Shown here one piece after another: positions 35,501 to 44,117 of a stretch of DNA of 63,749 nt. The notes below the pieces were generated by a model that was not told where the DNA came from, ran no database searches, and saw only the letters and a program-made list of their open reading frames with translations. Each line of letters opens with the position of its first letter. Positions within the stretch are counted from its first letter, which is position 1. The stretch is from positions 1 to 63,749 of the forward strand of contig JBILMS010000012.1 of NCBI GenBank assembly GCA_044375415.1. Direction: 5' to 3'. A program made the position numbers and the translations under genes. The DNA comes from JAWXBG01 sp044375415. Lineage in GTDB: Bacteria; Bacteroidota; Bacteroidia; Flavobacteriales_D; Sanyastnellaceae.

Positions 35501-35811
35501 CGAGTACGACCACCCACGTTGTCCGGTCCCATTTCCCACCAGCCTAAATTGACTGAGCGTTCATCTGCCCGATTTGCATTATAACGATTTACTACCTCTT
35601 GTAATTCGAGGTAATCCGTATTTTCAAATTCACCGGTTTTTAGATTTCCACGAAGCATTTTCATGAACTTCAAGGATTCATAATACGACGAATTTTTGGT
35701 TTCGATGTTTCGCGGCGTATAACCGGAAACCAAATCTTGGCTTCCCGTACATGCGAAGAAAACAGCAATTCCTACAAGTGCTAGTGCTCCTATTGTAAAT
35801 TTCAACTTCAT
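32524..35811 (-). CDS. T9SS type A cargo with sortilin-like propeller
   Basis: The 1095-residue protein has a hydrophobic N-terminus with a possible lipobox (F-F-A-C at 18-21). Propeller repeats of the BNR/VPS10 type fill about 85-960 (S-T-D-G-A-N-T-W, S-T-D-G-G-A-T-Y, T-T-D-G-G-D-N-W, and the start G-P-D-N-V-G-G-R-T-R). The C-terminus (about 1015-1095) is a type A sorting domain (V-Y-P-N-P-T-L-N-E-A, E-I-Y-N-I-Q-G-K, A-N-G-N-Y-I-V-N-L, ending K-F-I-K-Q), which sends the protein through the T9SS to the surface. Substrate unknown. If the lipobox is real, lipidation plus T9SS export would be unusual. Confidence 0.88.
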   Translation of the reverse strand: MKLKFTIGALALVGIAVFFACTGSQDLVSGYTPRNIETKNSSYYESLKFMKMLRGNLKTGEFENTDYLELQEVVNRYNANRADERSVNLGWWEMGPDNVGGRTRAILAVDNQTIFAGSVSGGLFKSTDGANTWTRQESLDVFGKAMCISAIDRTEDGTIYVGTGSTFESNISGDGGSGFVGVGLYRSTDLGATWEIVPGTETSAHNSGDDWSIINEVAADPTDANRIWIAGRAGIGYWEPGMSEPEMGVGGLPNQNGQDIAWAPDGSYGLVVVGSGKVYRTTDGGGNFELLGTGAGLLTTADRAEIAISPVNINKCYIAYGNNNFNGGIYYSNNSGASWAVDWVASNPNSSDPDVQSLYFQYPVYGDNGQSFYDMTIAVNPEDDNTYFLGGVTLWKDGQTEQPEQIAYNFGFGGFDVYVHSDIHTFEFAPNGDWYIGTDGGVFKSTDGGATYTAMNRGYNVTQFYGIAHSGGYPVMGGTQDNGSPVILGVANGFFPMVTDQQSIQIQGGDGFDCDMTNTTEGTTILFASSQYGATARYDASGSGGQFYDNDIANLINPQTNEIGPFYTVFRLYENTEDENAQQFVTAVNPQDYDITDTTLTLFTQNMNYPFQYTLEDGDVLHYWEEIVRPAFSSTVEVTEDPIYWWLDPQPLESEVDSCETEQVQIGTEILEEYIEETVTVYWADSVLFEDNWVQFTDSTVVVVDVDTIFTEIPVFDEITTCVHWYHYAETVDNDVHEQRLVQDTYSTMFVTGFYGTDGIWLTRQALNMTTTPDWWKINDAPSSGIKTFEFSRDGKTLYYGSWSGGLWRVSNLDQLWSEDDVANLEITQIVTNAGGTVTGIASDPNNPEHLVYTVGGYGTISGGKVVEITNAVSATSAGDIDDGSIWDFTGDEVDMEKMPCYSVIIDVMDESGNTIVVGTEFGVFATTDGGDNWEFSNGLATGLGSDGTPSQSIGSMGFVPVFDLRQQQVDGKRFMDTQNWGSIYAGTHGRGIFRSDNFLANGVADEVAEVQPQVLVYPNPTLNEAYLQFDLSTTTPVAFEIYNIQGKLISSQKLGKMTAGRHRINLGAEELANGNYIVNLEAGKASGIAKFIKQ

Positions 35812-35936
35812 AATTCTTTAAATAGATTACAGGTCATATTTCGAAACGGTGGCCAATTTAGTTCAATCGATCATTATTCCCACCATACATTTATTCAACT
35901 TTATGGCAATTTTATACTGCTCTGCCATGCATTTTT

Positions 35937-36806
35937 CTAAAATAGATGTTTTTCAGCGTGATAGGACGAGCGAACGAGTGGTCCACTTTCTACATACCGA
36001 AAACCCATCTCTAACCCTACTACCCGCAAATGTTCAAACTTTTCAGGAGTAATAAATTCCACTACAGCCAAGTGTTTTGGCGTTGGCTGCAAGTATTGTC
36101 CAAGGGTAAGAATATCTACTCCTACACTGCGTAAATCCTGCATTGTCTCTAGAATTTCGCTATCGCTTTCACCTAATCCAAGCATTACACCCGACTTAGT
36201 TCTCATCCCTCCTTGTTTTAATCGAAGTAAGGCTTCCAAACTGCGATCATATTTTGCTTGGATACGTACTTCCTTGGTAAGTCGTCGAACGGTTTCTAAA
36301 TTGTGAGAAACTATTTCCGGGGCGGCGTCAATAATTCGCTGAAGATTTTCCCATTTTCCCGCAAAATCCGGAATTAACGTTTCCATCGTTGTACCCGGAG
36401 AAATTCTTCGAACGGCCTTTATGGTTTCAAACCAAATTTCACTGCCGCCATCGGCTAAGTCATCCCGGTCTACTGATGTGATAACAGCGTGTTTCACCTC
36501 CATTAATTTAATCGACTTCGCTACTCTCACAGGCTCAAAAGGATCTGCAACTTCCGGTCTTCCTGTAGCTACAGCGCAAAATCCGCAGCTCCGAGTACAT
36601 ACATTTCCGAGGATCATAAAAGTCGCAGTGCCGGCACCCCAGCACTCACCCATATTTGGACAATTGCCGCTTTCACAAATAGTATGGAGTTTATGTTCTT
36701 CTACAAGCCCCCTTACCTTTCTGTAACTTTCACCTGTCGGTAGCTTAACTCTCAACCACTTGGGCTTAGGCACTCTGGCCTGAGGGTCGGTAAATTCCTG
36801 CGTCAT
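35937..36806 (-). CDS. lipA: Lipoyl synthase
   Basis: The 289-residue radical-SAM enzyme inserts two sulfurs into octanoyl groups on lipoyl domains. The auxiliary-cluster cysteines are C44, C49 and C55 (C-E-S-G-N-C-P-N-M-G-E-C), the radical-SAM cluster cysteines C70, C74 and C77 (C-T-R-S-C-G-F-C), and the C-terminal R-S-S-Y-H-A supplies the serine ligand. Length is typical. It starts 3 bp after the stop of the gene at 36810, so the two are co-transcribed. Confidence 0.96.
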   Translation of the reverse strand: MTQEFTDPQARVPKPKWLRVKLPTGESYRKVRGLVEEHKLHTICESGNCPNMGECWGAGTATFMILGNVCTRSCGFCAVATGRPEVADPFEPVRVAKSIKLMEVKHAVITSVDRDDLADGGSEIWFETIKAVRRISPGTTMETLIPDFAGKWENLQRIIDAAPEIVSHNLETVRRLTKEVRIQAKYDRSLEALLRLKQGGMRTKSGVMLGLGESDSEILETMQDLRSVGVDILTLGQYLQPTPKHLAVVEFITPEKFEHLRVVGLEMGFRYVESGPLVRSSYHAEKHLF

Positions 36807-36809
36807 CGA

Positions 36810-37592
36810 TCAATCTTGATTGTATTTCTTTCCAAAAAAGAAATTTATATAAAGTGAAATAAAAACTTGGTGGTTTTTTGCACCATCGGGCTCCAATGCC
36901 AATACCTCTTCCGACATGATCGGTATTCTGTTCGCATAAGCATCTATTGCCACTCCTGCTTCAATTCCCTTTAAACCTTCTTTATAATTGGCGTACTCAA
37001 AATTCATAGCTATTTTAAAGAAACCGCCGGGATAGAGTTTAAGTTCATCCAACCCCTTTAACCCACTGGCACGGCCATAAATATTGTCGATGTAATGTTT
37101 ACTTGCGTCGAACTTTTCTACTTGAATGTACTCGTAACTAGGTGGATCGGGATATCCTATTTCGAGGTAAATCGGCTTTGTAAGACCTAGAGAGGGACCA
37201 AATTGCCAATTGTATCCTACCTGAACTCCACCTTTCCTGATTTTTTCGGTCAGAATTCTCTTCCGACCAAATGTCGGACGCACAATGTAAAAATTGTTGG
37301 TTTTGCCGTACAAATAACTCCTGGCATCCGTGTTATAAAAAGGATTCCAACTTTTGGTTTCCTTTTCGTGTTTCATAAAAATGATATCCAAACCATAGAG
37401 CCACACCTTGTAGGCACCCTTGTTTCTTCCATAGGTGCCCGTTAAACCAAAACCATTGGAATGCAGTTGCAAGCCGCCATACAACTGACGATTGTATACA
37501 ATTGCATCTTCAAAGAGCTCACTTTGGGCGGTTCCCATCAGCGATGCCGCAATGAAAAGCAAAACGACTATGTAATTTTTGATAGAATTCAA
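36810..37592 (-). CDS. Predicted outer-membrane beta-barrel protein, unknown
   Basis: The 260-residue protein has a signal peptide (about 1-22, ending T-A-Q). Many short alternating strands (L-Y-G-G-L-Q-L-H-S-N-G-F-G-L, I-A-M-N-F-E-Y-A, A-G-V-A-I-D-A-Y-A, ending V-F-I-S-L-Y-I-N-F-F-F-G) suggest a small outer-membrane barrel. I do not recognise a family with certainty. It is directly upstream of lipA (3-bp gap), a pairing seen in Bacteroidota, but no functional link is apparent. Confidence 0.65.
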   Translation of the reverse strand: MNSIKNYIVVLLFIAASLMGTAQSELFEDAIVYNRQLYGGLQLHSNGFGLTGTYGRNKGAYKVWLYGLDIIFMKHEKETKSWNPFYNTDARSYLYGKTNNFYIVRPTFGRKRILTEKIRKGGVQVGYNWQFGPSLGLTKPIYLEIGYPDPPSYEYIQVEKFDASKHYIDNIYGRASGLKGLDELKLYPGGFFKIAMNFEYANYKEGLKGIEAGVAIDAYANRIPIMSEEVLALEPDGAKNHQVFISLYINFFFGKKYNQD

Positions 37593-37765
37593 ACCGGTTG
37601 TAAAAATAAGAGTTTATCTGACATTCAGACCTTCTATTGTTCATTATCAAGGTCTATTTTTATTAAATCTTTTCTCACTTTATACAATCGAAAACAGAAA
37701 ATCCTCCTTAATTGTTTTGACAGATCATAGAAATCCACCGAAAAAAAAGACATTTGCAGATATAA

Positions 37766-38191
37766 ATGAACACGATGGAAAAGAATTATGGGATGACCTT
37801 AGAGTACTTAGGGGAATTGAGATGCGAGGGAAAACATGTGAAAAGCGGAGAAAAAGTTCTTACCGATGCACCCTTAGACAATAACGGCAAAGGAGAAGCC
37901 TTTTCTCCTACCGATCTTTTATGTACTTCACTTGCAGCGTGCATGGTCAGCATAATGGGCATCGCCGCAGAAAAGAAAGAAATTCAATTAGGTAAAATAT
38001 CGGCGGGTATTATAAAAGTGATGGGAAGTGATCCTCGAAGGGTTATCGGAATTACAATAAACCTTACACTTGAAAACATCAATTATACCGACCGGGAGAA
38101 AGATATTCTGTCAAATGCAGCGCTCACTTGTCCGGTTGCAAAAAGCCTACACCCGGAAATAAATCAAGAGATCACATTCGAGTTTGTGTAA
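37766..38191 (+). CDS. OsmC/Ohr-family peroxiredoxin-like protein
   Basis: The 141-residue protein has the OsmC fold signature: S-P-T-D-L-L-C-T-S-L-A-A-C with C59, and A-L-T-C-P-V-A-K-S-L with C122, the two redox cysteines that reduce organic hydroperoxides. The central helix and strand pattern also fits. An ATG nine bases downstream (37775) is a possible alternative start. The gene stands alone; a GACATTTG box lies 10 bp upstream of the ATG. Confidence 0.88.
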   Translation: MNTMEKNYGMTLEYLGELRCEGKHVKSGEKVLTDAPLDNNGKGEAFSPTDLLCTSLAACMVSIMGIAAEKKEIQLGKISAGIIKVMGSDPRRVIGITINLTLENINYTDREKDILSNAALTCPVAKSLHPEINQEITFEFV

Positions 38192-38199
38192 AGATGGAG

Positions 38200-38322
38200 C
38201 TATGGATGGCGTTCAATCACTTCGATGGTATCGTAAGCCGCGCAGGATTGCTTCCTACGTTTACAGCCGCTGGCAGAAAAAATGACTACAGCAAGAATAA
38301 GAAGCAAGAGAGTTCGTTTCAT
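38200..38322 (-). CDS. Small predicted lipoprotein, 40 residues
   Basis: On the minus strand an ATG at 38322 opens a 40-codon frame ending at a TAG (38202-38200). It starts M-K-R-T-L-L-L-L-I-L-A-V-V-I, followed by the lipobox S-A-S-G-C (C20), then a basic K-R-R-K and a short acidic tail ending E-R-H-P. The mature protein would be 21 residues. The perfect lipoprotein signal in the right frame makes this a credible gene although it is short. Its stop is 9 bp from the OsmC stop on the other strand. Function unknown; such micro-lipoproteins occur elsewhere in Bacteroidota. Confidence 0.6.
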   Translation of the reverse strand: MKRTLLLLILAVVIFSASGCKRRKQSCAAYDTIEVIERHP

Positions 38323-38442
38323 TCAAATGTTATTACGCGGAACAATTACAGCGTGCAAAAATAGGCCAATATTCATCCTACGAGTGGGTGCCACACACTT
38401 ATTTTCAACACACGGTTCACAGTTAAAATTTGACCTTTTTCA

Positions 38443-40140
38443 TTGAAAATCAACACAAAATATCTATGGAACTACTTTCGATCATTCATACATGGCGTGA
38501 TTTTAACAATTGTCGCCTCAGCCTTTTGCGGGCTTCAGGGAGCTATTGGACAGACCACGTTGAAACTTTCCATTACGGGAGATACACTTCTTCAAGAAAA
38601 ATATTCGAACCGGCGTTTTTCGGGAATAACCGAATTAAACGAGGCACTCAACAAAGAATACCGTGATCTTTTGTTCACGGGTTATTTCAATGCCACATTA
38701 GACACGACAAGCTCAGATAGCACTGTGTTTTTGACCGTATACAAAGGCGAATTGTTTGAGGTAAAAATCAGTGAATCAGGGCCCAAATTGAAAAACAGTA
38801 TTCAATCCGGAGGTTTCTTTTTACGAGAAAAAGCAGAAGAACATCTGAAAGAGTTGGAAGACAACGGATTCCCATTTGCCTATGTACAATATATCGCCAA
38901 AGACTCGCTTCATCTCTACGATTTGACGCTTATAGAAACACCGGGGCCCCTTTACACATTCGACAGTCTCATAGTAAAAGGTGATGGCAAAGTCCCACAG
39001 CGATACATACGTAATTTTCTAAACTTCAACAAGGGTAAACCCTACAGCGAGTCTTGGGTAAGGGCCTCTGAGCAGCGTTTGAATGAAATACCCTTTTTGA
39101 GAACACTCAAATCAACAGAGGTGCTTTTTAAGCAAAACAAAGCCGATACGTATGTTTATTTGACAAAAAAAAATGCGAATTACTTCAACGGTATCATCGG
39201 AATTCAACCCAATGAAAGTACCGGCAAAACCAATATTACGGGAGATCTCGAATTCCGTCTGTTTAATATACTCAATGCAGGAGATGAATTGTATCTGAAT
39301 TGGAGAAAACTGCAACCACAAACCCAAGACCTCAAAGCGCGATTGCTCATACCGTACATTGCCGGATTACCAATAGGCACAGAGGGTAATTTGAATATTT
39401 TTCGTCGCGACACATCCTTTACCAATTTTCGAACTATGCTGGCGCTGGTTCACCTGATTGGAGGATACAACCGAGTAAAAGTTTTTGTAGAAAAAACGGC
39501 AAGCAATCAACTTTCAAACATTTCCACTGCCACAAATTTGGCAAACGTAAATGCAACACTGTACGGTGTTGGTCTTCAATACGAGCAGCTCGATTACAGG
39601 CTAAACCCCAGAAAAGGCTTCTATTTCAATACGGAGATTGGTGCCGGCACGAAAACAGCACAACCGGAATCCGTCGAGTTTTCGGAACCTGAACAGTTCA
39701 ATCAATATCGCTTAGACGCTACCCTAAACCTTTACATTCCCACATGGAAAAGACAAACGATACACGTAGGAATCATTTCGGGAACCTTGTTCAGCGATAA
39801 AATTTATACCACTGAAATGTACCGATTTGGAGGTTTAAATACCCTTCGCGGACTAGATGAAGAATCCATCTTTGCAAGTGCATTTGCGCGAAGCAGTTTT
39901 GAATATCGATATCTCTTGGATCGCAATTCACATCTCTATTTATTTGTTGATCAAGGTTGGTATGAGCGCAAAGATGTCGATGCCTTCACAACTGATACGC
40001 CACTCGGATTTGGTGCAGGCGTTAGTTTTGAAACGAAAGCGGGCATCTTTCTCTTCAATTATGCACTGGGACAAGAATTCGACAACCCGATTTTGGTTAG
40101 AAATGGAAAAATCAGTTTTGGTTTCCGAAATGTTTTCTGA
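38443..40140 (+). CDS. BamA/TamA-like outer-membrane protein (Omp85 family)
   Basis: The 565-residue protein has a signal peptide (about 1-37, ending A-I-G-Q), two to three POTRA-like periplasmic units (about 40-240; F-D-S-L-I-V-K-G-D-G-K-V-P-Q-R-Y-I is a POTRA start), and a C-terminal barrel (about 250-565). The barrel ends F-G-F-R-N-V-F with an aromatic last residue, and M-Y-R-F-G-G-L-N-T-L-R-G is the Omp85 L-R-G motif. It is shorter than BamA (five POTRA), so it is closer to TamA. It probably inserts or assembles outer-membrane proteins. It begins a run with rmuC, the GWxTD gene and rlmB. Confidence 0.85.
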   Translation: MKINTKYLWNYFRSFIHGVILTIVASAFCGLQGAIGQTTLKLSITGDTLLQEKYSNRRFSGITELNEALNKEYRDLLFTGYFNATLDTTSSDSTVFLTVYKGELFEVKISESGPKLKNSIQSGGFFLREKAEEHLKELEDNGFPFAYVQYIAKDSLHLYDLTLIETPGPLYTFDSLIVKGDGKVPQRYIRNFLNFNKGKPYSESWVRASEQRLNEIPFLRTLKSTEVLFKQNKADTYVYLTKKNANYFNGIIGIQPNESTGKTNITGDLEFRLFNILNAGDELYLNWRKLQPQTQDLKARLLIPYIAGLPIGTEGNLNIFRRDTSFTNFRTMLALVHLIGGYNRVKVFVEKTASNQLSNISTATNLANVNATLYGVGLQYEQLDYRLNPRKGFYFNTEIGAGTKTAQPESVEFSEPEQFNQYRLDATLNLYIPTWKRQTIHVGIISGTLFSDKIYTTEMYRFGGLNTLRGLDEESIFASAFARSSFEYRYLLDRNSHLYLFVDQGWYERKDVDAFTTDTPLGFGAGVSFETKAGIFLFNYALGQEFDNPILVRNGKISFGFRNVF

Positions 40141-40183
40141 CGGGAGTATCTAATGTTTTCAATATGGACCTAAATTCGCTGCA

Positions 40184-41488
40184 ATGGAATTTGTTTACCT
40201 CTCTGTAGGTTTAATCATCGGTTTTGTGATAGCCTGGTTGTTTTTCAGGCTCAAACAGAACCAAAGAATCGATTCGCCAATCGAACAAAATCCCATGTAT
40301 GTGCAAGCTCTTCGAACCGTGGAGAAAGCACAATCCGACATTCGAACGTTGCAATTGGAAAAGGAAGGCAAAATTGCCGACTTAGCATCCGCACAAACCC
40401 AAGTCGTTGCTTTGAACGACAAAATAAATGGTCAAGAGCAATTATTAAAAACCCTGAAAGAACAATTGGATAAAGACTTTCAGGTCTTAGCGAATCGAAT
40501 TTTTGAAGAAAAATCGGAGAAGTTTACCACTCAAAATCGGGATCAACTGCAAGTGATATTGGGGCCTTTCAATGAAAAGTTGAAAGATTTCGAAGCGAAA
40601 GTCGAAAAGGTGTATGGACAGGAATCGGAGCAGCGTATCGACCTTAAAAAGGAGTTGCAACGCCTCATGGAGCTGAATACCCGACTCAGTTCCGATGCCC
40701 ACAACCTAACTACAGCGCTAAAGGGGGATAACAAAGCACAAGGGAATTGGGGTGAATTCGTTCTCGAAAAAATACTGGAGCGTTCGGGACTTACCGAAGG
40801 TATCGAATACTTCACACAGCAGAAAAGAAGAAGTGTTGACGACAATGAAATCAAACCCGATGTAATTGTTTCTCTTCCCGAGGAGAGACACATTATCATC
40901 GATTCGAAGGTTAGTCTAGTCGCATACGAGGCATGCATTTCGTGTGAAAACGACGACGATCGCAAACGGTTTGAAAGAGCTCATCTCGAATCGGTTCGAA
41001 GTCATATAAAATTATTGGGAGATAAAAAATACGAAACGGCACAAGGACTGAACTCACCCGATTTTATCTTGCTTTTTATGCCTATAGAAGCCGCATTCTC
41101 CATGGCATTGCAGAGCGACCCTCAACTTTTTAATTTTGCATGGGAGCGCCGAATAGTTATTACCTCCCCAACCACTTTGTTAGCCACATTGAGAACTGTA
41201 GCATCCATTTGGACTCAAGAAAAAAGAACGCGAAATGCCGAATTAATTTCTACCGAAGCAGGGAAACTTTATGAGAAATTTGTAGGATTTACAGAAGACC
41301 TAATTGCCATAGGAAAAAAACTGGATGGAGCAAAAGAAGATTACGAAAACGCTATGAAAAAACTCAGTAGTGGTCCCGGTAATTTGGTTCGTAAAACCGA
41401 ACAGCTAAAGCAGATGGGAGCCAAAGCTATCAAAGGAGTTAATTCGAAACTAGTAGAAAGAGCCATGACCGATTCTGAAGACGAATAA
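40184..41488 (+). CDS. rmuC: DNA recombination protein RmuC
   Basis: The 434-residue protein begins with a membrane anchor (about 5-21), then a coiled-coil region (about 30-180) and the RmuC nuclease-like domain (about 190-400; G-N-W-G-E-F-V-L-E-K-I-L-E-R-S-G-L, D-S-K-V-S-L-V-A-Y-E, F-M-P-I-E-A-A-F). The Asp-Ser-Lys segment belongs to a restriction-endonuclease-like fold. RmuC limits DNA inversion at short repeats, which is notable in a repeat-rich region. The gap to the next gene is 8 bp. Confidence 0.93.
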   Translation: MEFVYLSVGLIIGFVIAWLFFRLKQNQRIDSPIEQNPMYVQALRTVEKAQSDIRTLQLEKEGKIADLASAQTQVVALNDKINGQEQLLKTLKEQLDKDFQVLANRIFEEKSEKFTTQNRDQLQVILGPFNEKLKDFEAKVEKVYGQESEQRIDLKKELQRLMELNTRLSSDAHNLTTALKGDNKAQGNWGEFVLEKILERSGLTEGIEYFTQQKRRSVDDNEIKPDVIVSLPEERHIIIDSKVSLVAYEACISCENDDDRKRFERAHLESVRSHIKLLGDKKYETAQGLNSPDFILLFMPIEAAFSMALQSDPQLFNFAWERRIVITSPTTLLATLRTVASIWTQEKRTRNAELISTEAGKLYEKFVGFTEDLIAIGKKLDGAKEDYENAMKKLSSGPGNLVRKTEQLKQMGAKAIKGVNSKLVERAMTDSEDE

Positions 41489-41496
41489 AAAGATGA

Positions 41497-42765
41497 ATGA
41501 ATAAACGCTGTTATCATACTCATTTCATTGTACTGCTCGTTTTTTGTGTGAGTATCATTGAGTCGTGTAATACGTATTCGCCAATTGCTGATTCATCCTT
41601 TCGTTATCTCTACGACTATGAATCGGCCTCACTTCATCCCGAATATGTCGTTTATCACGATAGCGAAGAAAAGACTTCTGTCCACTTTAGAATTCACACA
41701 TCAGAATTGCTTTATACAAGAGCGGGATCGGACCAACCCTTTCGTTGCTCACTACTTTTAAAATGGAAAAAAGATGGGGTTGCTATAGACAGTATGCTCA
41801 TAGAAGACAGCAAAAATTCGGACGTAGAGCGATGGCTCACAGGGGCTTTCGAGCTTATTGTTTCTGCCGGAAGTTCGTTTTCTCTTACAGTTGAAACCAC
41901 TGACAATAAAAGACAAACAGCGCAAGAAACGAGGCTTTTTATAGATAAAAGAGATAAATACAATCAACAGAATTTTCTTCTCCTCGACACCAACAATGCA
42001 GCTGTTCTTTTCAAAGATTTTCAACCTACCGATAAAGTCATTTTTGTTCGTTCTGATCGAAATAGCGACGATGGATTTCATGTTTTTCACGACCCCCAAG
42101 CGGCCAAATTACCGCCCCCGCCTTTTTCTTCTAATCCACCTGAACTTCCCGTCGTTGCTCAATTATCTGAAGTACCCTTAGGGATTTTGGAAGATGATCC
42201 ATCACAGTTCAAGTTGAACCTCACTTCGGGGAGATATGTGTTATGTGCCGGCAATGAAAGAAAAATTGGAAAGACCATTACGACAGCAGATAAGTTTTTC
42301 CCGGAAGTTGGGAGTATTCGAGAACTAATTCACCCACTTCGATACATCACAAGCAAAGTGGAATATGAAACGATAGAAAACAATTCGGACCCGAAAAAAT
42401 TGGTCGATAACTTTTGGATTGAATGTGCCGGAAATAAAGACAGAGCCCGAGAGTTGATACGAATCTATTACAGCCGAGTGCGAGAAGCGAACTATTATTT
42501 TTCGAGTTACACGGAAGGTTGGAGAACCGATCGAGGTATGGTTCATTTGATTTTCGGTCATCCGAATGTTATTCGAAAAACAGATGAAAGTGAAACGTGG
42601 ATATATGGTGAAGAAGGAAATATCTCCTCTATCACTTTTGTCTTTAAAAAATCAAATTACGGACTTGCCGGCAACGTGTACACCCTTATAAGAGATCCTA
42701 TGTTTCGAACACATTGGGAAAGGATGGTTACCACATGGAGAAACGGTAGAGTTTACAACGAATAA
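41497..42765 (+). CDS. GWxTD-domain lipoprotein
   Basis: The 422-residue protein has a lipoprotein-like signal (I-I-E-S-C, C24, a slightly unusual lipobox), a beta-rich middle part, and a C-terminal GWxTD domain (about 300-420) with the name motif G-W-R-T-D, followed by R-G-M-V-H-L-I-F-G-H-P and a final W-R-N-G-R-V-Y. GWxTD proteins are found mainly in Bacteroidota and are of unknown function. The gene is 8 bp after rmuC and 8 bp before rlmB. Confidence 0.88.
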   Translation: MNKRCYHTHFIVLLVFCVSIIESCNTYSPIADSSFRYLYDYESASLHPEYVVYHDSEEKTSVHFRIHTSELLYTRAGSDQPFRCSLLLKWKKDGVAIDSMLIEDSKNSDVERWLTGAFELIVSAGSSFSLTVETTDNKRQTAQETRLFIDKRDKYNQQNFLLLDTNNAAVLFKDFQPTDKVIFVRSDRNSDDGFHVFHDPQAAKLPPPPFSSNPPELPVVAQLSEVPLGILEDDPSQFKLNLTSGRYVLCAGNERKIGKTITTADKFFPEVGSIRELIHPLRYITSKVEYETIENNSDPKKLVDNFWIECAGNKDRARELIRIYYSRVREANYYFSSYTEGWRTDRGMVHLIFGHPNVIRKTDESETWIYGEEGNISSITFVFKKSNYGLAGNVYTLIRDPMFRTHWERMVTTWRNGRVYNE

Positions 42766-42773
42766 AAAAAATT

Positions 42774-43517
42774 ATGTCCTTTACTAGAAGGGAAAATCCA
42801 GGATTGGTTGCCGGTTTGCGACCATTAATTGAAGCACTGAGAAGTGGAAGTCAGATCGATAAAGTACTGATCCAGGCAGGACTTCGTGGCGACTTGTACC
42901 ATGAAGTGATGACGTTGGTGAAACAGCACAATTTGACAGTTCAATATGTACCTGCTGAAAAGCTGGACAAGCTCACCCGAATTCAACATCAGGGTATCAT
43001 TGCATTCGTTTCTCCTGTCGAATTTTTCGATCTCGGAGAAACCTTGGAAGCTCTTGCCGCTAAGGGAAAAGATGAAAATTTTCTGATGTTGGACAGTATT
43101 ACAGATGTGAGAAATTTTGGGGCAATTTGCCGTTCGGCAGAGTGCTTCGGGGTGCGGCATATCATTGTTCCTGATCAAGGGAGTTCGCGTATCAATGAAG
43201 ATAGTATGAAAACGTCTGCGGGTGCCTTGTCACACATGCACATTTGCAAAGTTCCAAATTTGGTTGATGCACTGTTGCTCTTACAACAATATGGCTATGA
43301 GTCGATTGCCTGTACTGAGAAGGGTGCTGATAAGATAGACGAAATACGACCTTCAGGAAAATGGTGTTTAGTCATGGGCTCTGAAGAAAAAGGAATCTCT
43401 CCGACTCTTTTGAAGCGCGTTTCTCACCTTGCTCAAATACCGATGTTGGGTAGAACCGAATCTTTAAATGTATCGGTTGCCGCGGGCATTGCGCTTTTCT
43501 CCCTTTCAAAAGTCTGA
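42774..43517 (+). CDS. rlmB: 23S rRNA (guanosine-2'-O-)-methyltransferase RlmB
   Basis: The 247-residue SPOUT methyltransferase methylates G2251 of 23S rRNA. Its substrate-recognition domain (1-75) has G-L-R-P-L-I-E-A-L, and the SPOUT knot motifs are D-S-I-T-D-V-R-N-F-G-A-I-C-R-S-A, V-M-G-S-E-E-K-G-I-S and I-P-M-L-G-R-T-E-S-L-N-V-S-V-A-A-G. Related TrmH enzymes share these, so RlmB rests on the N-terminal domain and length. Confidence 0.9.
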   Translation: MSFTRRENPGLVAGLRPLIEALRSGSQIDKVLIQAGLRGDLYHEVMTLVKQHNLTVQYVPAEKLDKLTRIQHQGIIAFVSPVEFFDLGETLEALAAKGKDENFLMLDSITDVRNFGAICRSAECFGVRHIIVPDQGSSRINEDSMKTSAGALSHMHICKVPNLVDALLLLQQYGYESIACTEKGADKIDEIRPSGKWCLVMGSEEKGISPTLLKRVSHLAQIPMLGRTESLNVSVAAGIALFSLSKV

Positions 43518-43659
43518 TTTACAGTTGATCAACTCGGAAGTTCAACACGGATAATATTCATCCGATGAGTGTGTCTACTTTACTTATTTTTTATCATATT
43601 TGCATGTCTGCTTTTGGGCAGTTGCACCCTAAACAAAACATTTTAATCAAAATCTTGTC

Positions 43660-44049
43660 ATGAAAGTCATTCAGATGATTGCACGGGCACTTATTCTCAC
43701 AGTTTTCCTTTTTGTGGGTTTTGGCGCCAAATCTCAACCTTCACAACCTGTAAAGGAAGGAGATCGCGTTCTTTTTGTTGAAATAAAAGATTTAGCAGAT
43801 GACACCTACGCAGAACTTACCAAAGCTTTGAAAGACAACCCTATGTTTCAAATCAAACAGGTATGTATTCCGGCCGGAGTGTTAATGCTTACTATTCCTT
43901 CTACCAATACGAGTTCATTAGAAGAGAATTTCATTCAATTTGCCGACATTGCTAAAAACAAAGCTGAGCTAGAAAATGCTCAGGTGTTAGCTGAATACGA
44001 CGAGACTGCTTTTATGAATCGCTGTAAGCAATTTAGAATCGGAGGTTAA
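43660..44049 (+). CDS. Small secreted protein of the adhesin locus
   Basis: I do not recognise this 129-residue protein. It has a signal peptide (about 1-26, ending A-K-S-Q) and a mature domain with mixed helix and strand character, with a late charged helix (D-I-A-K-N-K-A-E-L-E-N-A) and two cysteines (one in Q-V-C-I-P-A, the other near the end, M-N-R-C-K-Q). It lies 68 bp before the adhesin gene start, with the same direction, so it is probably the first gene of that locus. Confidence 0.65.
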   Translation: MKVIQMIARALILTVFLFVGFGAKSQPSQPVKEGDRVLFVEIKDLADDTYAELTKALKDNPMFQIKQVCIPAGVLMLTIPSTNTSSLEENFIQFADIAKNKAELENAQVLAEYDETAFMNRCKQFRIGG

Positions 44050-44117
44050 TCCGTTTCCATTTGCAAAAACACGTTTCAAATAGCGAAAGAATCATTCACC
44101 GAAGTCATTTATTTCTA

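Noticed and set aside
37579..37884. Plus-strand ORF before and over OsmC
   Set aside because: It overlaps the start of OsmC in another frame and has no recognisable content.
38430..38666. Plus-strand ORF at the start of the Omp85 gene
   Set aside because: It lies in a different frame of a clear outer-membrane gene.
44061..44117. TTG start of the adhesin
   Set aside because: It places 19 residues before a proper signal peptide that begins at the ATG at 44118.
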